Below, one piece after another: positions 27,431 through 37,009 of a stretch of DNA of 64,000 bases; within the stretch, counting starts at the first letter, position 1; the number at the start of each line of letters is the position of its first letter. A program made the position numbers and the translations under genes. The DNA is from Clostridium sp. KNHs205 (GTDB taxonomy: Bacteria > Bacillota > Clostridia > Lachnospirales > Lachnospiraceae). Under the pieces are notes generated by a model that was not told the DNA's origin, did not search any database, and was given only the letters and a program-made list of their open reading frames with translations. The stretch covers positions 3,209,501 through 3,273,500 of the forward strand of contig NZ_JNLE01000003.1 in NCBI RefSeq assembly GCF_000702945.1, in the 5' to 3' direction.

Positions 27431-28420
27431 CTAAGCATTTGCCAGTTTCTTTGGATCTTTCTTCTCTTTACGTTTCTGCCACATTACCCAGAGAGGACCT
27501 GCAATACAGATTGTGGAATAGCAGCCGCTTACAGCACCGATAGCCATAGGAAGGGCAAAGCTCTGAATGGAGTCAATGCTGTTGACCTTAGCCATAATAA
27601 ATACAAGGCTTACACTTAAGAATACAGCGATGTTGGTATTCAGTGATCTGGTTATGGACTGTGAAATAGACAGATCAGTAAGGGTTTCAACAGGCAATTT
27701 AGGATGTAAGTCATGATTTTCGCGGATACGGTCATAGATAACGATGGTATCATTTACGGAGTATCCGATAATACTTAAAGTCACGGCAACAAAGGAATCG
27801 CCGATGGGTATCTTAAATATAACGCAGGTGAAGAATACGACTAATACATCGTGAAGCAGCGCAACCAGTGCCATAACACCTGCGGATAAGCCGCCGATTT
27901 TACTAAAACGGATCCATACATAAACCATAACAAGGCTGAAGGAAAGAGCAATTGCAATAATACCATTTGTGAGGAACTTACGGCCGAAAAAGGGTTCAAC
28001 CATTTGTGACTCACTTAAATTAAGCTTGTTATCAGTAAACTTTTCTTTCAAGGCGCTATCAAAATTTACCTGTTCACTGGCATCTACACCATAGTTCCCG
28101 GCAATGTTTAAGATAAGACGTTTTTCATTGGAAGCCAGATCCTCTGTGATCTGAGCAGATACAGGCCTTCCCAGTATTTCTGTTGCTACATCGCCAGCAT
28201 CATCTGCATTCAGTTCTCCGGTATAAGTGTATTTTAAGAGGGCACCACCCTTGAATTGGATATCTAACTGAACTCCGCTGATTGCCAGATTAATCAATCC
28301 AACAATCATAATTAATATGGAAATGCTAAAAAAGATAAATCTTTTATTGAAAAAATGTAATATACCGCTACCGGAGGGAGTTAATGCTACCGGTGCATTG
28401 GATTGATTATCTCTACTCAT
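27431..28420 (-). CDS. secF: Protein translocase subunit SecF
   Basis: This 329-residue membrane protein acts with SecD to pull proteins through SecYEG using the proton motive force. It has an N-terminal span, an extracytoplasmic domain, and five C-terminal spans with the family stretch GYSVNDTIVIYDRIREN. ATG 28420 is preceded by AAAAGGAG and overlaps the secD stop as ATGA, showing translational coupling. A longer reading from 28444 is less likely. Confidence 0.95.
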   Translation of the reverse strand: MSRDNQSNAPVALTPSGSGILHFFNKRFIFFSISILIMIVGLINLAISGVQLDIQFKGGALLKYTYTGELNADDAGDVATEILGRPVSAQITEDLASNEKRLILNIAGNYGVDASEQVNFDSALKEKFTDNKLNLSESQMVEPFFGRKFLTNGIIAIALSFSLVMVYVWIRFSKIGGLSAGVMALVALLHDVLVVFFTCVIFKIPIGDSFVAVTLSIIGYSVNDTIVIYDRIRENHDLHPKLPVETLTDLSISQSITRSLNTNIAVFLSVSLVFIMAKVNSIDSIQSFALPMAIGAVSGCYSTICIAGPLWVMWQKRKEKKDPKKLANA

Positions 28421-29688
28421 AGTGTTCTCCTTTTTGAAAAGCATGTATAAAGCGAGGGTTTTCTAAGTGCATCGAAATCGCTTAAGGAGCGAATCATCAG
28501 TCTGGAAGCAGTTACACCTGCAACGAAGTTGAAGAAAATACCTGTAAGCAGGGAGTAAGCAAAGGATAATAATGCTCCTGAACCAAAGATCATAAGTATT
28601 ACACCAACAATCAATACGGTGATATTACCATCGAATACCGATGAGAAGGCACCTTTAAAACCGGAAGAAATTGCTGAACGAACTGTCTTACCGGATTTGA
28701 TTTCTTCACTGATACGTTCGGAAATAATAACGTTGGCGTCGACACCCATACCAATGGAGAGGATAACTCCTGCAATTCCAGGGAGGGTTAAGGTCATCTG
28801 TGGTATGGAAAGTGCCAGTATCTGTCCTGTTGTCTGGATTAAAAGAGAGATACAAGCTACTGTACCAGGAACTCTGTAATATATTATTAAAAGGGCACAG
28901 ATAATAGCGAAAGCTATAAGTCCTGCATCAAGCATTACATCTAACGCACCGGAACCCAGTGTAGGACTGATGGTACTGTGGTTCTTTGTAATTAAAGAAA
29001 AAGGCAGGGAACCGGAATTAATCTTATCCGCAAGTTCTTTTGCTGTGTCATAAGTAAAGTTGTTGCCGGATATTTCTGCTTTACCGTTGGGAATTACTTC
29101 ATTAACCACTGCAGTCTGAATCAGAGTATCATCCATATAAATACTGATGTTTTTATTGAGTAAATCTTTTGTAGCTTTTGCAAAAAGCTGAGTGCCTTTT
29201 TCATCAAAGGTCAGGCTGACAGAATATTTATTTGTCTGACGATTTAATTGCGGTGCACTGTTGCTTACATGTGAACCTTCCAGTAATACATTGCCGGCAT
29301 CATCTTTAAAGGTCAAAAGAGCTGTTTCTCCAAGTTCTGCAATGGCATCTGCGGGATCAAAATTCTTCTCGCCAGATTTCCAGGGGAAACGAACTATGAT
29401 ATAGCCGTTATCTTTGTCAATGGTAACGTCACGGTCAAGGATATTCTTGTTATCAAGACGGGTTTCAATAATGGTTCGTGCGGACTCAAGTTCATTTGCG
29501 GTCGGTTTACGGTCCAAATTTGCCGCCTGGAAGGCTGCATCCACGCCGCCTCTGATATCAATACCAAAACGGATATCCGGAGCACCCTTAATTTTAAAAG
29601 AGCCTATTTCTACACCAAATGCAGCGGTGTAAGCCATAAGTAAGGCTACTAATAAAACAATAAAAAATACTGGTTTCTTACTTTTCAT
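28417..29688 (-). CDS. secD: Protein translocase subunit SecD
   Basis: This 423-residue membrane protein has an N-terminal span, the RFGIDIRGGVDAAFQA signature of the first periplasmic segment, and a P1 domain smaller than in Proteobacteria. Its C-terminal spans contain ILSIGMGVDANVIISERI. It forms the SecDF accessory complex with the coupled secF. AAAGGATT lies upstream of the start. Confidence 0.95.
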   Translation of the reverse strand: MKSKKPVFFIVLLVALLMAYTAAFGVEIGSFKIKGAPDIRFGIDIRGGVDAAFQAANLDRKPTANELESARTIIETRLDNKNILDRDVTIDKDNGYIIVRFPWKSGEKNFDPADAIAELGETALLTFKDDAGNVLLEGSHVSNSAPQLNRQTNKYSVSLTFDEKGTQLFAKATKDLLNKNISIYMDDTLIQTAVVNEVIPNGKAEISGNNFTYDTAKELADKINSGSLPFSLITKNHSTISPTLGSGALDVMLDAGLIAFAIICALLIIYYRVPGTVACISLLIQTTGQILALSIPQMTLTLPGIAGVILSIGMGVDANVIISERISEEIKSGKTVRSAISSGFKGAFSSVFDGNITVLIVGVILMIFGSGALLSFAYSLLTGIFFNFVAGVTASRLMIRSLSDFDALRKPSLYTCFSKRRTL

Positions 29689-29733
29689 TTTATAATCCTT
29701 TCTTCTTGTATAATTTTTCGATTTATATATTGT

Positions 29734-30168
29734 TTATTCACAAATTTGTGATAGACTAAATATAGGACTATTAAAAGGTGGGCTGTGGCCTCTTGGTGTC
29801 AGCATGAAATAAGGTCGTGGCTTGTCCAGCTTTCGAAGCTTTATTGTCTGGGAAGACAGTAGTATTAAAAGTGCAGTCACATCAAAAAGTGATGCATGAA
29901 ATATGTTCAGATTATTGCCCTGACGGACAAACATAAACCGGTAGGTGATTTTCTGAAGAAGGCCACCGAAATCCTCATCTTGGGGTAAAGAAGGCAGATA
30001 ATAATAAATAAATGGATTTTTATGAGGTATTTTATTTGTATTAATATCCAGATTAGTCTGATCTGTAGAACTATTCGAGGTGTTAAAACAATCAGAAAAG
30101 GAAGAGTAGGTAATTATTAGGATGGCAACTAAAGCAGCCTGATGGAAACTGTGCAGTTTGCTTTTCAT
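29734..30168 (-). CDS. Small predicted membrane or exported protein upstream of secDF
   Basis: This 144-residue protein has one N-terminal hydrophobic segment (about 8-26), a Ser/Thr/Asn-rich linker, and a second hydrophobic stretch around 90-107 (FDVTALLILLSSQ). AAAGGGGA is well placed before the ATG. It lies 45 bases upstream of secD on the same strand and could be co-transcribed. I recognise no family. The low-complexity composition leaves some doubt that it is functional. Confidence 0.55.
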   Translation of the reverse strand: MKSKLHSFHQAALVAILIITYSSFSDCFNTSNSSTDQTNLDINTNKIPHKNPFIYYYLPSLPQDEDFGGLLQKITYRFMFVRQGNNLNIFHASLFDVTALLILLSSQTIKLRKLDKPRPYFMLTPRGHSPPFNSPIFSLSQICE

Positions 30169-30364
30169 AAAATAATCCCCTTTATCTCCGTTAAAATTTG
30201 TGACTAGAAAAATATTACAACTGCAATTAAGTCACTATTATAAAATATCACAATTTGAAGCTTTTGTATATCAAATTTTGTAGGATTGCATGAAAATTAG
30301 AACAAAGTGAAAACGAAACCAAACACATAAAACAACATAGAGGTTTATATGGAAAGAGGTAATT

Positions 30365-30871
30365 ATGGGAGATTTGGCATTTGATACGGAAGATCTGATA
30401 CGAGGAAAATTAATGTGGCTTATCCGTGTCGGAGATTATCAAAAGTTGGATGATATTATACAGCACAATAAAACCAGTTGTTTCTGGCACAGTATAGCTG
30501 TTGCATACTATAGTCTTCAGGTTGCCAAAGCACTAAGAATAAAGTGTGATTATGAATGCCTGGTAGTAGGAGCACTGCTCCATGATTATGTATTCTATGA
30601 TTGGCATATAAAGGAGAAAGGGCACAGGCTCCATGGTTTTACCCATCCTAAGAAAGCATGGCATAACGCACTTAAAATAAAGAACCTTCATAAGATTGAA
30701 GATGATATTATCAGAAAACATATGTTTCCCCTTACACCATTTCCGCCTGTTTACAGGGAAAGTGTCCTGGTATGCGTGGTAGACAAATTCTGCTCCCTTT
30801 ATGAAATATTTCATAAAGATGCATACCAAAAACTAACAAGTAAGAACCTTGTCAGTTTGAAAGCTTCCTGA
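30365..30871 (+). CDS. HD-domain phosphohydrolase
   Basis: This 168-residue cytosolic protein has the metal-binding HD pattern: His42 (FWHSIAVAYY), His73-Asp74 (LLHDY), a further His in IIRKHMFP and Asp in VVDKFCSLYE. Such proteins hydrolyse phosphate esters or nucleotides; the substrate is unknown. AAAGAGGT precedes the ATG. It is monocistronic. Confidence 0.85.
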   Translation: MGDLAFDTEDLIRGKLMWLIRVGDYQKLDDIIQHNKTSCFWHSIAVAYYSLQVAKALRIKCDYECLVVGALLHDYVFYDWHIKEKGHRLHGFTHPKKAWHNALKIKNLHKIEDDIIRKHMFPLTPFPPVYRESVLVCVVDKFCSLYEIFHKDAYQKLTSKNLVSLKAS

Positions 30872-31003
30872 TAATATTTGAAGACTTCCTGATAATATAA
30901 GAAGGGTATGTTATAAGATTAAAATCTTTTCAGAGCTTAGTTAATAAATCGCATAGTATTTTCTAAAATCACATCAAATATTACTTTCTATAAATGAACC
31001 TAT

Positions 31004-31046
31004 AAAAGCTGCAGATAATCGTAATGAAATTCTGCAGCTTTTATCT
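31004..31046 (+). terminator. Terminator downstream of the HD-domain gene
   Basis: The stem AAAAGCTGCAGA (31004-31015) / TCTGCAGCTTTT (31031-31042) continues into T. The rest of the 30872-31553 gap is very AT-rich with no ORF, and probably holds the promoter of the glucanase gene. Confidence 0.85.
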
Positions 31047-31553
31047 CTTAGGCTGAAGGATATTTATAGGAGATATTATATTTATCAATAGAGATTCCCT
31101 TAATTACCTGGTATAAAATTAATAATGATACTTGAATCATAAAATTTTTAGGCTTATGCATTGTGCATAAAATGAGTAAGCCATTTTAATTTGCTTTTAA
31201 AATCAATTATTCACTAATTGTAGAATTTGCATTAATATATTGTATATTCATTGAATAAAGATAACGTTATAACTAGAAATATGAAAAATAAAAACGTATT
31301 TTATTATAGCTTTAACTTCTTGAATTGTAAAATTTACTATTAGACCCTGTTATCACGTGGCTTGACTGTTCTGAGGCTTAAAATAATACAATATTATAGT
31401 TCATAATGACTCTTAAAATAGTATTATCAGTGAGAAAATATGTGAAAAATATACTATAAAAATGTTTTTATGTATTGTAAATTATACGTAGCTATATTAT
31501 AATCGGGTTGTAGTTAAAAAGTCTGTTTGCAAATAGTATGCAAGGGAGTTTCG

Positions 31554-34043
31554 ATGAAAAATAAAAAGCTAACAAGGATGTCAGTTTTTGCAATTCTTCT
31601 AATCGGTACGGTGGGCTTTTGTATACAAAGCAACCGGCAGACGAATTCCAAAACGATAGACGAAGAAGAAGCCGGAAAGGCTTATCAGCTCTTAAGTGAT
31701 TCCTTATCAAATAAGTCAATAATGTATACAGACTTATTAGATGAAGACCGTGTAACCGGACAAGGTGAGAGCAGCGCCTATCCAATTGGAAGTGTTGACA
31801 TGGAAGATTACGAGGGTTTAAGTGTATCCTTAAAAACCAAAGAAACCGCCTGTTATGAAGTTGAAGTCAATTACCCGGGGATATATTATGTTTATGTGGA
31901 TTATAAGCCTTCCAATGGAGCATTTTCAGATTATGTCCTAGCCATGAAAGTGAATGGAGAGCAGCAATTTTCTGAAATGAACAGTATTGTACTCCCGCTA
32001 TATTGGAAAGATAGTACGAAGCTCTATCCGGAAGATCAGTATGGAAATCAAACTTCTCCTGAGCTTAATATTATAAGAGACTGGAGAAATCTCCCTTTAT
32101 ATGACAGTAACTATGTATCTGCCAGGCCTTTAGAGATTCAGTTGAAGAAAGGCATGAATATCATAACTTTACAAAACCTATCCTTAGACAGCTTATGTTT
32201 AGGGCAGTTAGAAGCAGCTGCTGAAATTGATGTTATCTCTTATGAAGAGTATAAGGGGAAGCATAAAGGGAGCCTGGCAGAGGAAATCTATATGGTCAAT
32301 TCCAATGATTACTTATATAAGAACTCGCTTCAGGCCTGCTATTATGCGGTTAATAATACAGCGCTGACCCCTCATGTCAGTAATAAAAAATTAATCAATG
32401 TTGTATCCTGGAATAAACCCGGAACAGAGATTACCTATAAAATAATTACTCCCAAAGACGGATTATACCAGATGGCTTTTCACTACCAGAATAATGATAA
32501 GGAAATGTCAGTTTTTGAATCAATTCGGATAGATGGCAAAATTCCTTTTGAAGAACTGATAAATTATTCCTTTCCTTCGACCTCGGATAAATGGGGGAAT
32601 GAGGTATTGTCTGATGAAGATGGTAATCCATATCTGATTTATCTTTCAAAAGGCCAGCACACGATAACCCTGCGCTCAGAAATCGAACCAATTGCGAAAG
32701 TAATTAGATACACTAATCTTATATCTGAACATATAACACAATTTGAAGCAGATATTATTAAGATAACTGATGAAGCCAAAACCTCTGATCGTTCCATTAA
32801 TATGAATGAGTACATACCTGAGACGACAGATTTTCTTAAGGCGTATGAGACACTGATTCGTTATATTCAGTATAAGCTGGTAAATTATACTAATAAGGGA
32901 AACAAAGCAAAGATTGTTTCAGAACTTAATAAGGCACTCAATTCAATAAATAAATTGCAGAAACATCCGGGAGAAATAGCTTTCTATAAAGTATATCTTA
33001 CCGGTAAGAATAACTCTCTGCAAAAAATTACCGAAAACCTTACAGACATGCTGGAAGAACAGAATTTTTCACTGGATATGATATATTTATATGGAAAAAA
33101 CAATTTACCAAAAGCAAATCCTACAATTATTAGTTCTATTAAAAATCAAATTCTGACACAGATGAATAATGTTACATCTGATAAACATATCAAGGAAGGG
33201 GAACAGCCAGTGAGCGGTACTGTATTAAAGGAGGATGAGAATTCTATGATGGCAAAAGGATATTATTACGAAGAAGAAAAAATAACATATAAGCTTGTAT
33301 GGAATGATGAGTTTGAATATGATGGTGTTCCTGATTCAGATAAGTGGGGGTACGATGTAGGCGGCAACGGTTGGGGGAACAATGAATTGCAGTATTATAC
33401 ACCAGGCGATAACGCCTGGGTAGAAGACGGAAAACTCATCCTGGAGGCCAGAAAAGAGGACAAAGAGGGGAAGGAATACACCTCTGCAAGGTTGATTACC
33501 AAAGGGAAAGGTGACTGGCTCTATGGGAGAATTGATGTAAGGGCGAAACTTCCAAAGGGACTTGGTACCTGGCCGGCAATCTGGATGCTGTCGTCAGGGC
33601 AGGAATACGGCAATTGGCCGGCTTCCGGAGAAATTGACATTATGGAACATGTAGGTTATAATCAGGATACAATTCATGCATCCATACATACGCAGGCATA
33701 TTATCATTCCATTAATACACAGAAGACAGCTACTAAATATGTGAAGGGTGTAAGTGAGGATTTCCATCTTTATTCCCTTATCTGGCTGCCGGACTTAATA
33801 AAGATATTAATTGACGGTGAAGTTTATTTTACTTTTAAACCTACCGATTATGAAGAAAATCCCTCTTATAAGGAGTGGCCTTTTAATAAGAGAATGTATC
33901 TTCTTCTAAACCTGGCTGTCGGTGGAAACTGGGGTGGTGCAAAAGGTGTCGATGCTTCTGTTTATCCTCAAAGAATGGAAGTTGATTATGTCAGAGTATA
34001 TCAAAGCGAGGAAATCATAAATTTAAAAGCAAACACGGATTAA
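31554..34043 (+). CDS. Secreted multidomain GH16 beta-glucanase (laminarinase-like)
   Basis: The protein is about 829 residues. An N-terminal signal or anchor segment (about 5-24) is followed by two beta-sandwich modules resembling carbohydrate-binding domains (about 45-225 and 245-395). A helical spacer follows (about 400-560), then a C-terminal GH16 catalytic domain (about 565-820). The active-site motif GEIDIMEHVG holds the nucleophile and acid/base glutamates. WNDEFEYDG, WPAIWMLS and LAVGGNWGG are also typical. It should cleave beta-1,3 or mixed-linkage glucans outside the cell. ATG 31554 follows AAGGGAG. The LacI-type gene downstream is a likely regulator. Confidence 0.9.
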   Translation: MKNKKLTRMSVFAILLIGTVGFCIQSNRQTNSKTIDEEEAGKAYQLLSDSLSNKSIMYTDLLDEDRVTGQGESSAYPIGSVDMEDYEGLSVSLKTKETACYEVEVNYPGIYYVYVDYKPSNGAFSDYVLAMKVNGEQQFSEMNSIVLPLYWKDSTKLYPEDQYGNQTSPELNIIRDWRNLPLYDSNYVSARPLEIQLKKGMNIITLQNLSLDSLCLGQLEAAAEIDVISYEEYKGKHKGSLAEEIYMVNSNDYLYKNSLQACYYAVNNTALTPHVSNKKLINVVSWNKPGTEITYKIITPKDGLYQMAFHYQNNDKEMSVFESIRIDGKIPFEELINYSFPSTSDKWGNEVLSDEDGNPYLIYLSKGQHTITLRSEIEPIAKVIRYTNLISEHITQFEADIIKITDEAKTSDRSINMNEYIPETTDFLKAYETLIRYIQYKLVNYTNKGNKAKIVSELNKALNSINKLQKHPGEIAFYKVYLTGKNNSLQKITENLTDMLEEQNFSLDMIYLYGKNNLPKANPTIISSIKNQILTQMNNVTSDKHIKEGEQPVSGTVLKEDENSMMAKGYYYEEEKITYKLVWNDEFEYDGVPDSDKWGYDVGGNGWGNNELQYYTPGDNAWVEDGKLILEARKEDKEGKEYTSARLITKGKGDWLYGRIDVRAKLPKGLGTWPAIWMLSSGQEYGNWPASGEIDIMEHVGYNQDTIHASIHTQAYYHSINTQKTATKYVKGVSEDFHLYSLIWLPDLIKILIDGEVYFTFKPTDYEENPSYKEWPFNKRMYLLLNLAVGGNWGGAKGVDASVYPQRMEVDYVRVYQSEEIINLKANTD

Positions 34044-34114
34044 GGTGTGTCTAAAAACTCAAGGTAACCTTCTGACCGCCTGCTGGTAGTTTACAGTAAC
34101 AATTTAGACACCCC
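34044..34114. repeat. Post-gene hairpin element
   Basis: Immediately after the glucanase stop, GTGTCTAAA-type sequence (34046-34055) pairs with TTTAGACACC (34103-34112), with about 45 bases between. There is no T tract. It resembles the elements at 35306 and 60845 in placement and general form. Confidence 0.45.
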
Positions 34115-34199
34115 ATGTTGTACATAAATAATAAGTGTGACAGCCAGATTCAGAAAGGCTCGTTAAGAATATAACGGTGAGACGAATGGAGAAACCATT

Positions 34200-35201
34200 A
34201 TGGTAACAATAAAAGATGTGGCCAAAGAAGCAGGAGTAGCAATTTCTACGGTATCTAATGTTTTGAATAATGTAGATGTTGTAAGTGAAGAAACCCGCAG
34301 AAAAGTACTGGAGGCAGCAGAAAAGCTTCATTATGTCCCAAACATGAATGCCAAGTTCTTAAAATCAAATAAAAAAAATACAATAGGATTATTTCTGTCG
34401 AGTATTCAAGGGGATTTCTATAAAGATCTGATGCAGGCTGTGCATCTTCAATGTAAGATAAAAGGCTACCAATTGAATATTTACATCAGTAATGAGAATA
34501 CCAGCGAAGAAATTTACAGTATGATTATATCCTCCGGTGTAGAAGGTGCTATCGTACTTAACGAACATTTATCCTATGAATATATAGACAGACTTTCTTT
34601 AACACATATGCCCATTGTATTTATTGACCGGGAATACAGCGGAGAGCAGATGTCCAGTGTAATCATTGACAGTACGGAAGGTGCTGCTCTTGCTATGGAA
34701 TACCTGATAAAACAAGGTCATAGACGTATCGGTTATTTTCATGGTATCTACAATTACGATGATGAATGCAGATATAAAGCATATGAAAACGTATTGCGCA
34801 AATATAATCTTCCTTTAGACGAATCTATTGTTTTACGAGCATATTTTGAAGAGACCTTAGCTTATAGTGAAATGAGAGTACTGCTGCTTAAAGGGACAAA
34901 ACTACCGGAAGCATTTTTCTGCGCAAACGATGAAATGGCCTGGGGATGTATTAGAGCACTTACTGAGGCAGGTCTAAGAGTTCCTGATGATATCAGTATA
35001 GTTGGATTTGATGATAATGCGGTTGCGAAATATAATTCTCCGTCCATAACAACAGTGCATAGTCCAGTGGCTGAGCTTGGAACTTATTCCACTACAGAAC
35101 TTCTTCGGTTGATACAGAGTGAGGAAGTTGTGCAGGGAGGAGTCTTCAGACTTTCACCAACACTTGTTATCAGAGATTCCTGTAAACTAAGAATAGGCTG
35201 A
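34200..35201 (+). CDS. LacI/GalR-family transcriptional regulator
   Basis: The 333-residue repressor has an N-terminal helix-turn-helix and hinge (TIKDVAKEAGVAISTVSNVLN, residues 3-23). The periplasmic-binding-protein-like sugar-sensing domain follows from about residue 60, with FCANDEMAWGCIRAL and DISIVGFDD segments. It directly follows the GH16 glucanase gene on the same strand and probably senses an oligosaccharide product. AGTAT-type operators were not identified. Confidence 0.9.
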   Translation: MVTIKDVAKEAGVAISTVSNVLNNVDVVSEETRRKVLEAAEKLHYVPNMNAKFLKSNKKNTIGLFLSSIQGDFYKDLMQAVHLQCKIKGYQLNIYISNENTSEEIYSMIISSGVEGAIVLNEHLSYEYIDRLSLTHMPIVFIDREYSGEQMSSVIIDSTEGAALAMEYLIKQGHRRIGYFHGIYNYDDECRYKAYENVLRKYNLPLDESIVLRAYFEETLAYSEMRVLLLKGTKLPEAFFCANDEMAWGCIRALTEAGLRVPDDISIVGFDDNAVAKYNSPSITTVHSPVAELGTYSTTELLRLIQSEEVVQGGVFRLSPTLVIRDSCKLRIG

Positions 35202-35305
35202 GAGAGCAGTAAAAAGCTGAAAAGGCAAGGCAAGAGGATTCCGCTGACTTGCCTTAGCCCAAATATCAGGCAATGGCAGTAAGCGGAAAATTCACACAAT
35301 ACTAA

Positions 35306-35389
35306 GGTTTGTCTGAAAACTCATTGCATCGTTTTGAACGACCCACCAGACCCAAGCAGTTTTCAGACCACACAAGTAGTTTTCAAACC
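35306..35389. repeat. Post-gene hairpin element with two alternative 3' arms
   Basis: GGTTTGTCTGAAAACT (35306-35321) can pair with AGTTTTCAGACC (ending about 35369) or with AGTTTTCAAACC (ending 35389). It lies between the converging LacI-type and coiled-coil genes. A related element after the agmatine deiminase gene has CTGATAACT/AGTTATCAG, so stem bases change together. Confidence 0.65.
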
Positions 35390-35391
35390 AC

Positions 35392-36330
35392 CTAACTATT
35401 CTCAATAAAATTCTTTAATTGTTCTTCAGTTCTTATCAGATTACTTTCGGCTGTTTTTCTTAAAGCATTGAGTTTATCCATGACTCTGTCTATATTAGAA
35501 TGGAGTGAAGCTATATCTTCAATAGAAGAGTTGATTCTTGACTGTACTGCCCAATCTGAGAAAATTCCGTCAAAGAAGAAATCTGCAAATTTAGTAAATC
35601 CATCAATTTGAACACTTAAATTCTCATCCAGTTTAATATCAGCAAGTTCTGTGTGAAAATGATGAAGAAGAGTTTGGATGCTATTGACTGCTGCCTGGGC
35701 GTCATCGAGGTATGAATGCTTCATAACATCACTGATCAAACCTCCTCCAAGAATATCCCAGGTACCCCAGCCATGTGCACTATCAAGCTTTTCTTCTGCA
35801 ATCTCAATTTTAGCGAGGACTGCTCTGCCAGCAGCTTCTGCTTCCTTGATCTCAGTTAGATTACCTTTAAGTGATTGGATCTGCTCTTCAAAGGAATGAA
35901 TCTTCTCAGCACTTTCTGCATTATTCTCAGATAACTGTCGGTATTTCAAACGGGATAGTTCTTCGTATTCTCTTTCACAGCCATAAAGTGAAGCACGTTC
36001 CTCCTCCAACTGATGAATTGAGGACTTAAGATTAATAAGTTGATTTTCTGTTTCCTCCAGTTTAAGCTTGACAGCAATGACATCCTGATATTCTTTCTGT
36101 TCTCTGGCTTCCATTTTACCAAGCATCTCAAGAAAAAGATTATTCAGGCTTTTCTTAAGCAGATTATCATAATCCCGTTCTTCTTTCTTAAGTTCTGTCT
36201 GAAGATTTGTTTTTTTATCCTCCAGTTCCTTTAACTGTTTGTGATAGTCGGTAAGTTTGCTTCCAAGTCTTTGATATTTACCGATATTTTGTCTGCTTTG
36301 TTCCAGTTTGCTGTTTAATTCCTCGAACAT
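35392..36330 (-). CDS. Coiled-coil protein of unknown function
   Basis: This 312-residue soluble protein is mostly helical. Residues 1-165 form an extended coiled coil (KQLKELEDKKTNLQTELKK, ETENQLINLKSSIHQLEEE). A glycine-rich break follows at about 190-205 (GWGTWDILGGGLISD), then a further helical domain. The break with DVMKHSYLDDAQ looks like the conserved part of a family, but I cannot name it. GGGAG is well placed before ATG. The gene stands alone. Confidence 0.75.
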   Translation of the reverse strand: MFEELNSKLEQSRQNIGKYQRLGSKLTDYHKQLKELEDKKTNLQTELKKEERDYDNLLKKSLNNLFLEMLGKMEAREQKEYQDVIAVKLKLEETENQLINLKSSIHQLEEERASLYGCEREYEELSRLKYRQLSENNAESAEKIHSFEEQIQSLKGNLTEIKEAEAAGRAVLAKIEIAEEKLDSAHGWGTWDILGGGLISDVMKHSYLDDAQAAVNSIQTLLHHFHTELADIKLDENLSVQIDGFTKFADFFFDGIFSDWAVQSRINSSIEDIASLHSNIDRVMDKLNALRKTAESNLIRTEEQLKNFIENS

Positions 36331-36515
36331 AAGTATACTCCCTTTTTATTATTGTTTTAATTAAGCTGTTCCAGTATAAGCTAAATAACTTGATATGAAA
36401 ATTATATTTGACAAAGTAGGTGTGCCTATGTAAATTCCCTTAAGCAACTTCCAGCACGTAGCAAGCAGTTACTAGTAGTTACTTCTATATATTATATATA
36501 AAGTTTTTTATTATA

Positions 36516-36581
36516 TATAATGTTCTTTGTCTATAATGTTCTTTGTCTATAATCTTCTTTATCATATAATGTTCTTTATCA
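36516..36581. repeat. 16-17-bp tandem repeat, four copies
   Basis: Units of TATAATGTTCTTTGTC run 36516-36531 and 36532-36547, followed by two 17-base variants ending TTTATCA. Each contains a TATAAT, so the array could act as spurious -10 elements. It lies upstream of the nif promoter. Confidence 0.8.
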
Positions 36582-36691
36582 GCATAACATGCATCTATTA
36601 ATAAAGCATTAAAAAAGCGCCTGAAAAGATTAAAAATTTCCAAACAATGTATTAATATAAAACATAATATAAAACGTAATATAAAAAACAC

Positions 36692-36720
36692 TTGACAAAG
36701 AAGTAAAATATATCTATACT
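36692..36720 (+). promoter_or_regulatory. Promoter of the nifH-nifB-nifX operon
   Basis: TTGACA (36692-36697), a 17-base spacer and TATACT (36715-36720) predict a start near 36727. The untranslated leader would then be about 280 bases. This is a sigma-A-type promoter, not the sigma-54 type of many proteobacterial nif genes. Confidence 0.8.
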
Positions 36721-36806
36721 TACAGTAAACATATTAATCATATAAGAATACTATGATATAAATAGTGTTTTTATAGGTATAACAAAATATCCATTCAACC
36801 ATCGCA

Positions 36807-36865
36807 AGTTGACTAGACAACTAGAGACTTCGGAAAACAGCAGCATGTTTTCTGAGGTCTTTTTC
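36807..36865 (+). promoter_or_regulatory. Candidate transcription attenuator in the nif leader
   Basis: A small hairpin AGTTG-actaga-CAACT (36807-36822) is followed at once by a strong terminator. Its stem is AGACTTCGGAAAACA (36825-36839) / TGTTTTCTGAGGTCT (36846-36860), then T. It lies about 80-140 bases into the predicted transcript and 145 bases before nifH. Two adjacent hairpins with six-base loops recall ANTAR-protein targets, but the expected A1/G4 loop bases are not both present. Confidence 0.65.
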
Positions 36866-37009
36866 TGTATAGGGAAGTTATATTAAAGAATCTCTCTAAT
36901 TATATAAATCAATTTTTTATTTCCTATGCAGGCTAATTAGGAAAGGTTTGAAAATTTATATTTCTGACCATTGTCTAAGTACACAAAATCATTGTAAGGA
37001 GCAGAAATT

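Noticed and set aside
29734..30168. Treating this ORF as noncoding
   Set aside because: A well-placed AAAGGGGA site and an N-terminal hydrophobic segment favour a real small gene, so it was kept at moderate confidence.
36807..36865. Classical ANTAR dual-hairpin target
   Set aside because: Two hexaloop hairpins are present, but the required A at loop position 1 and G at position 4 are not both met, so only a generic attenuator is called.
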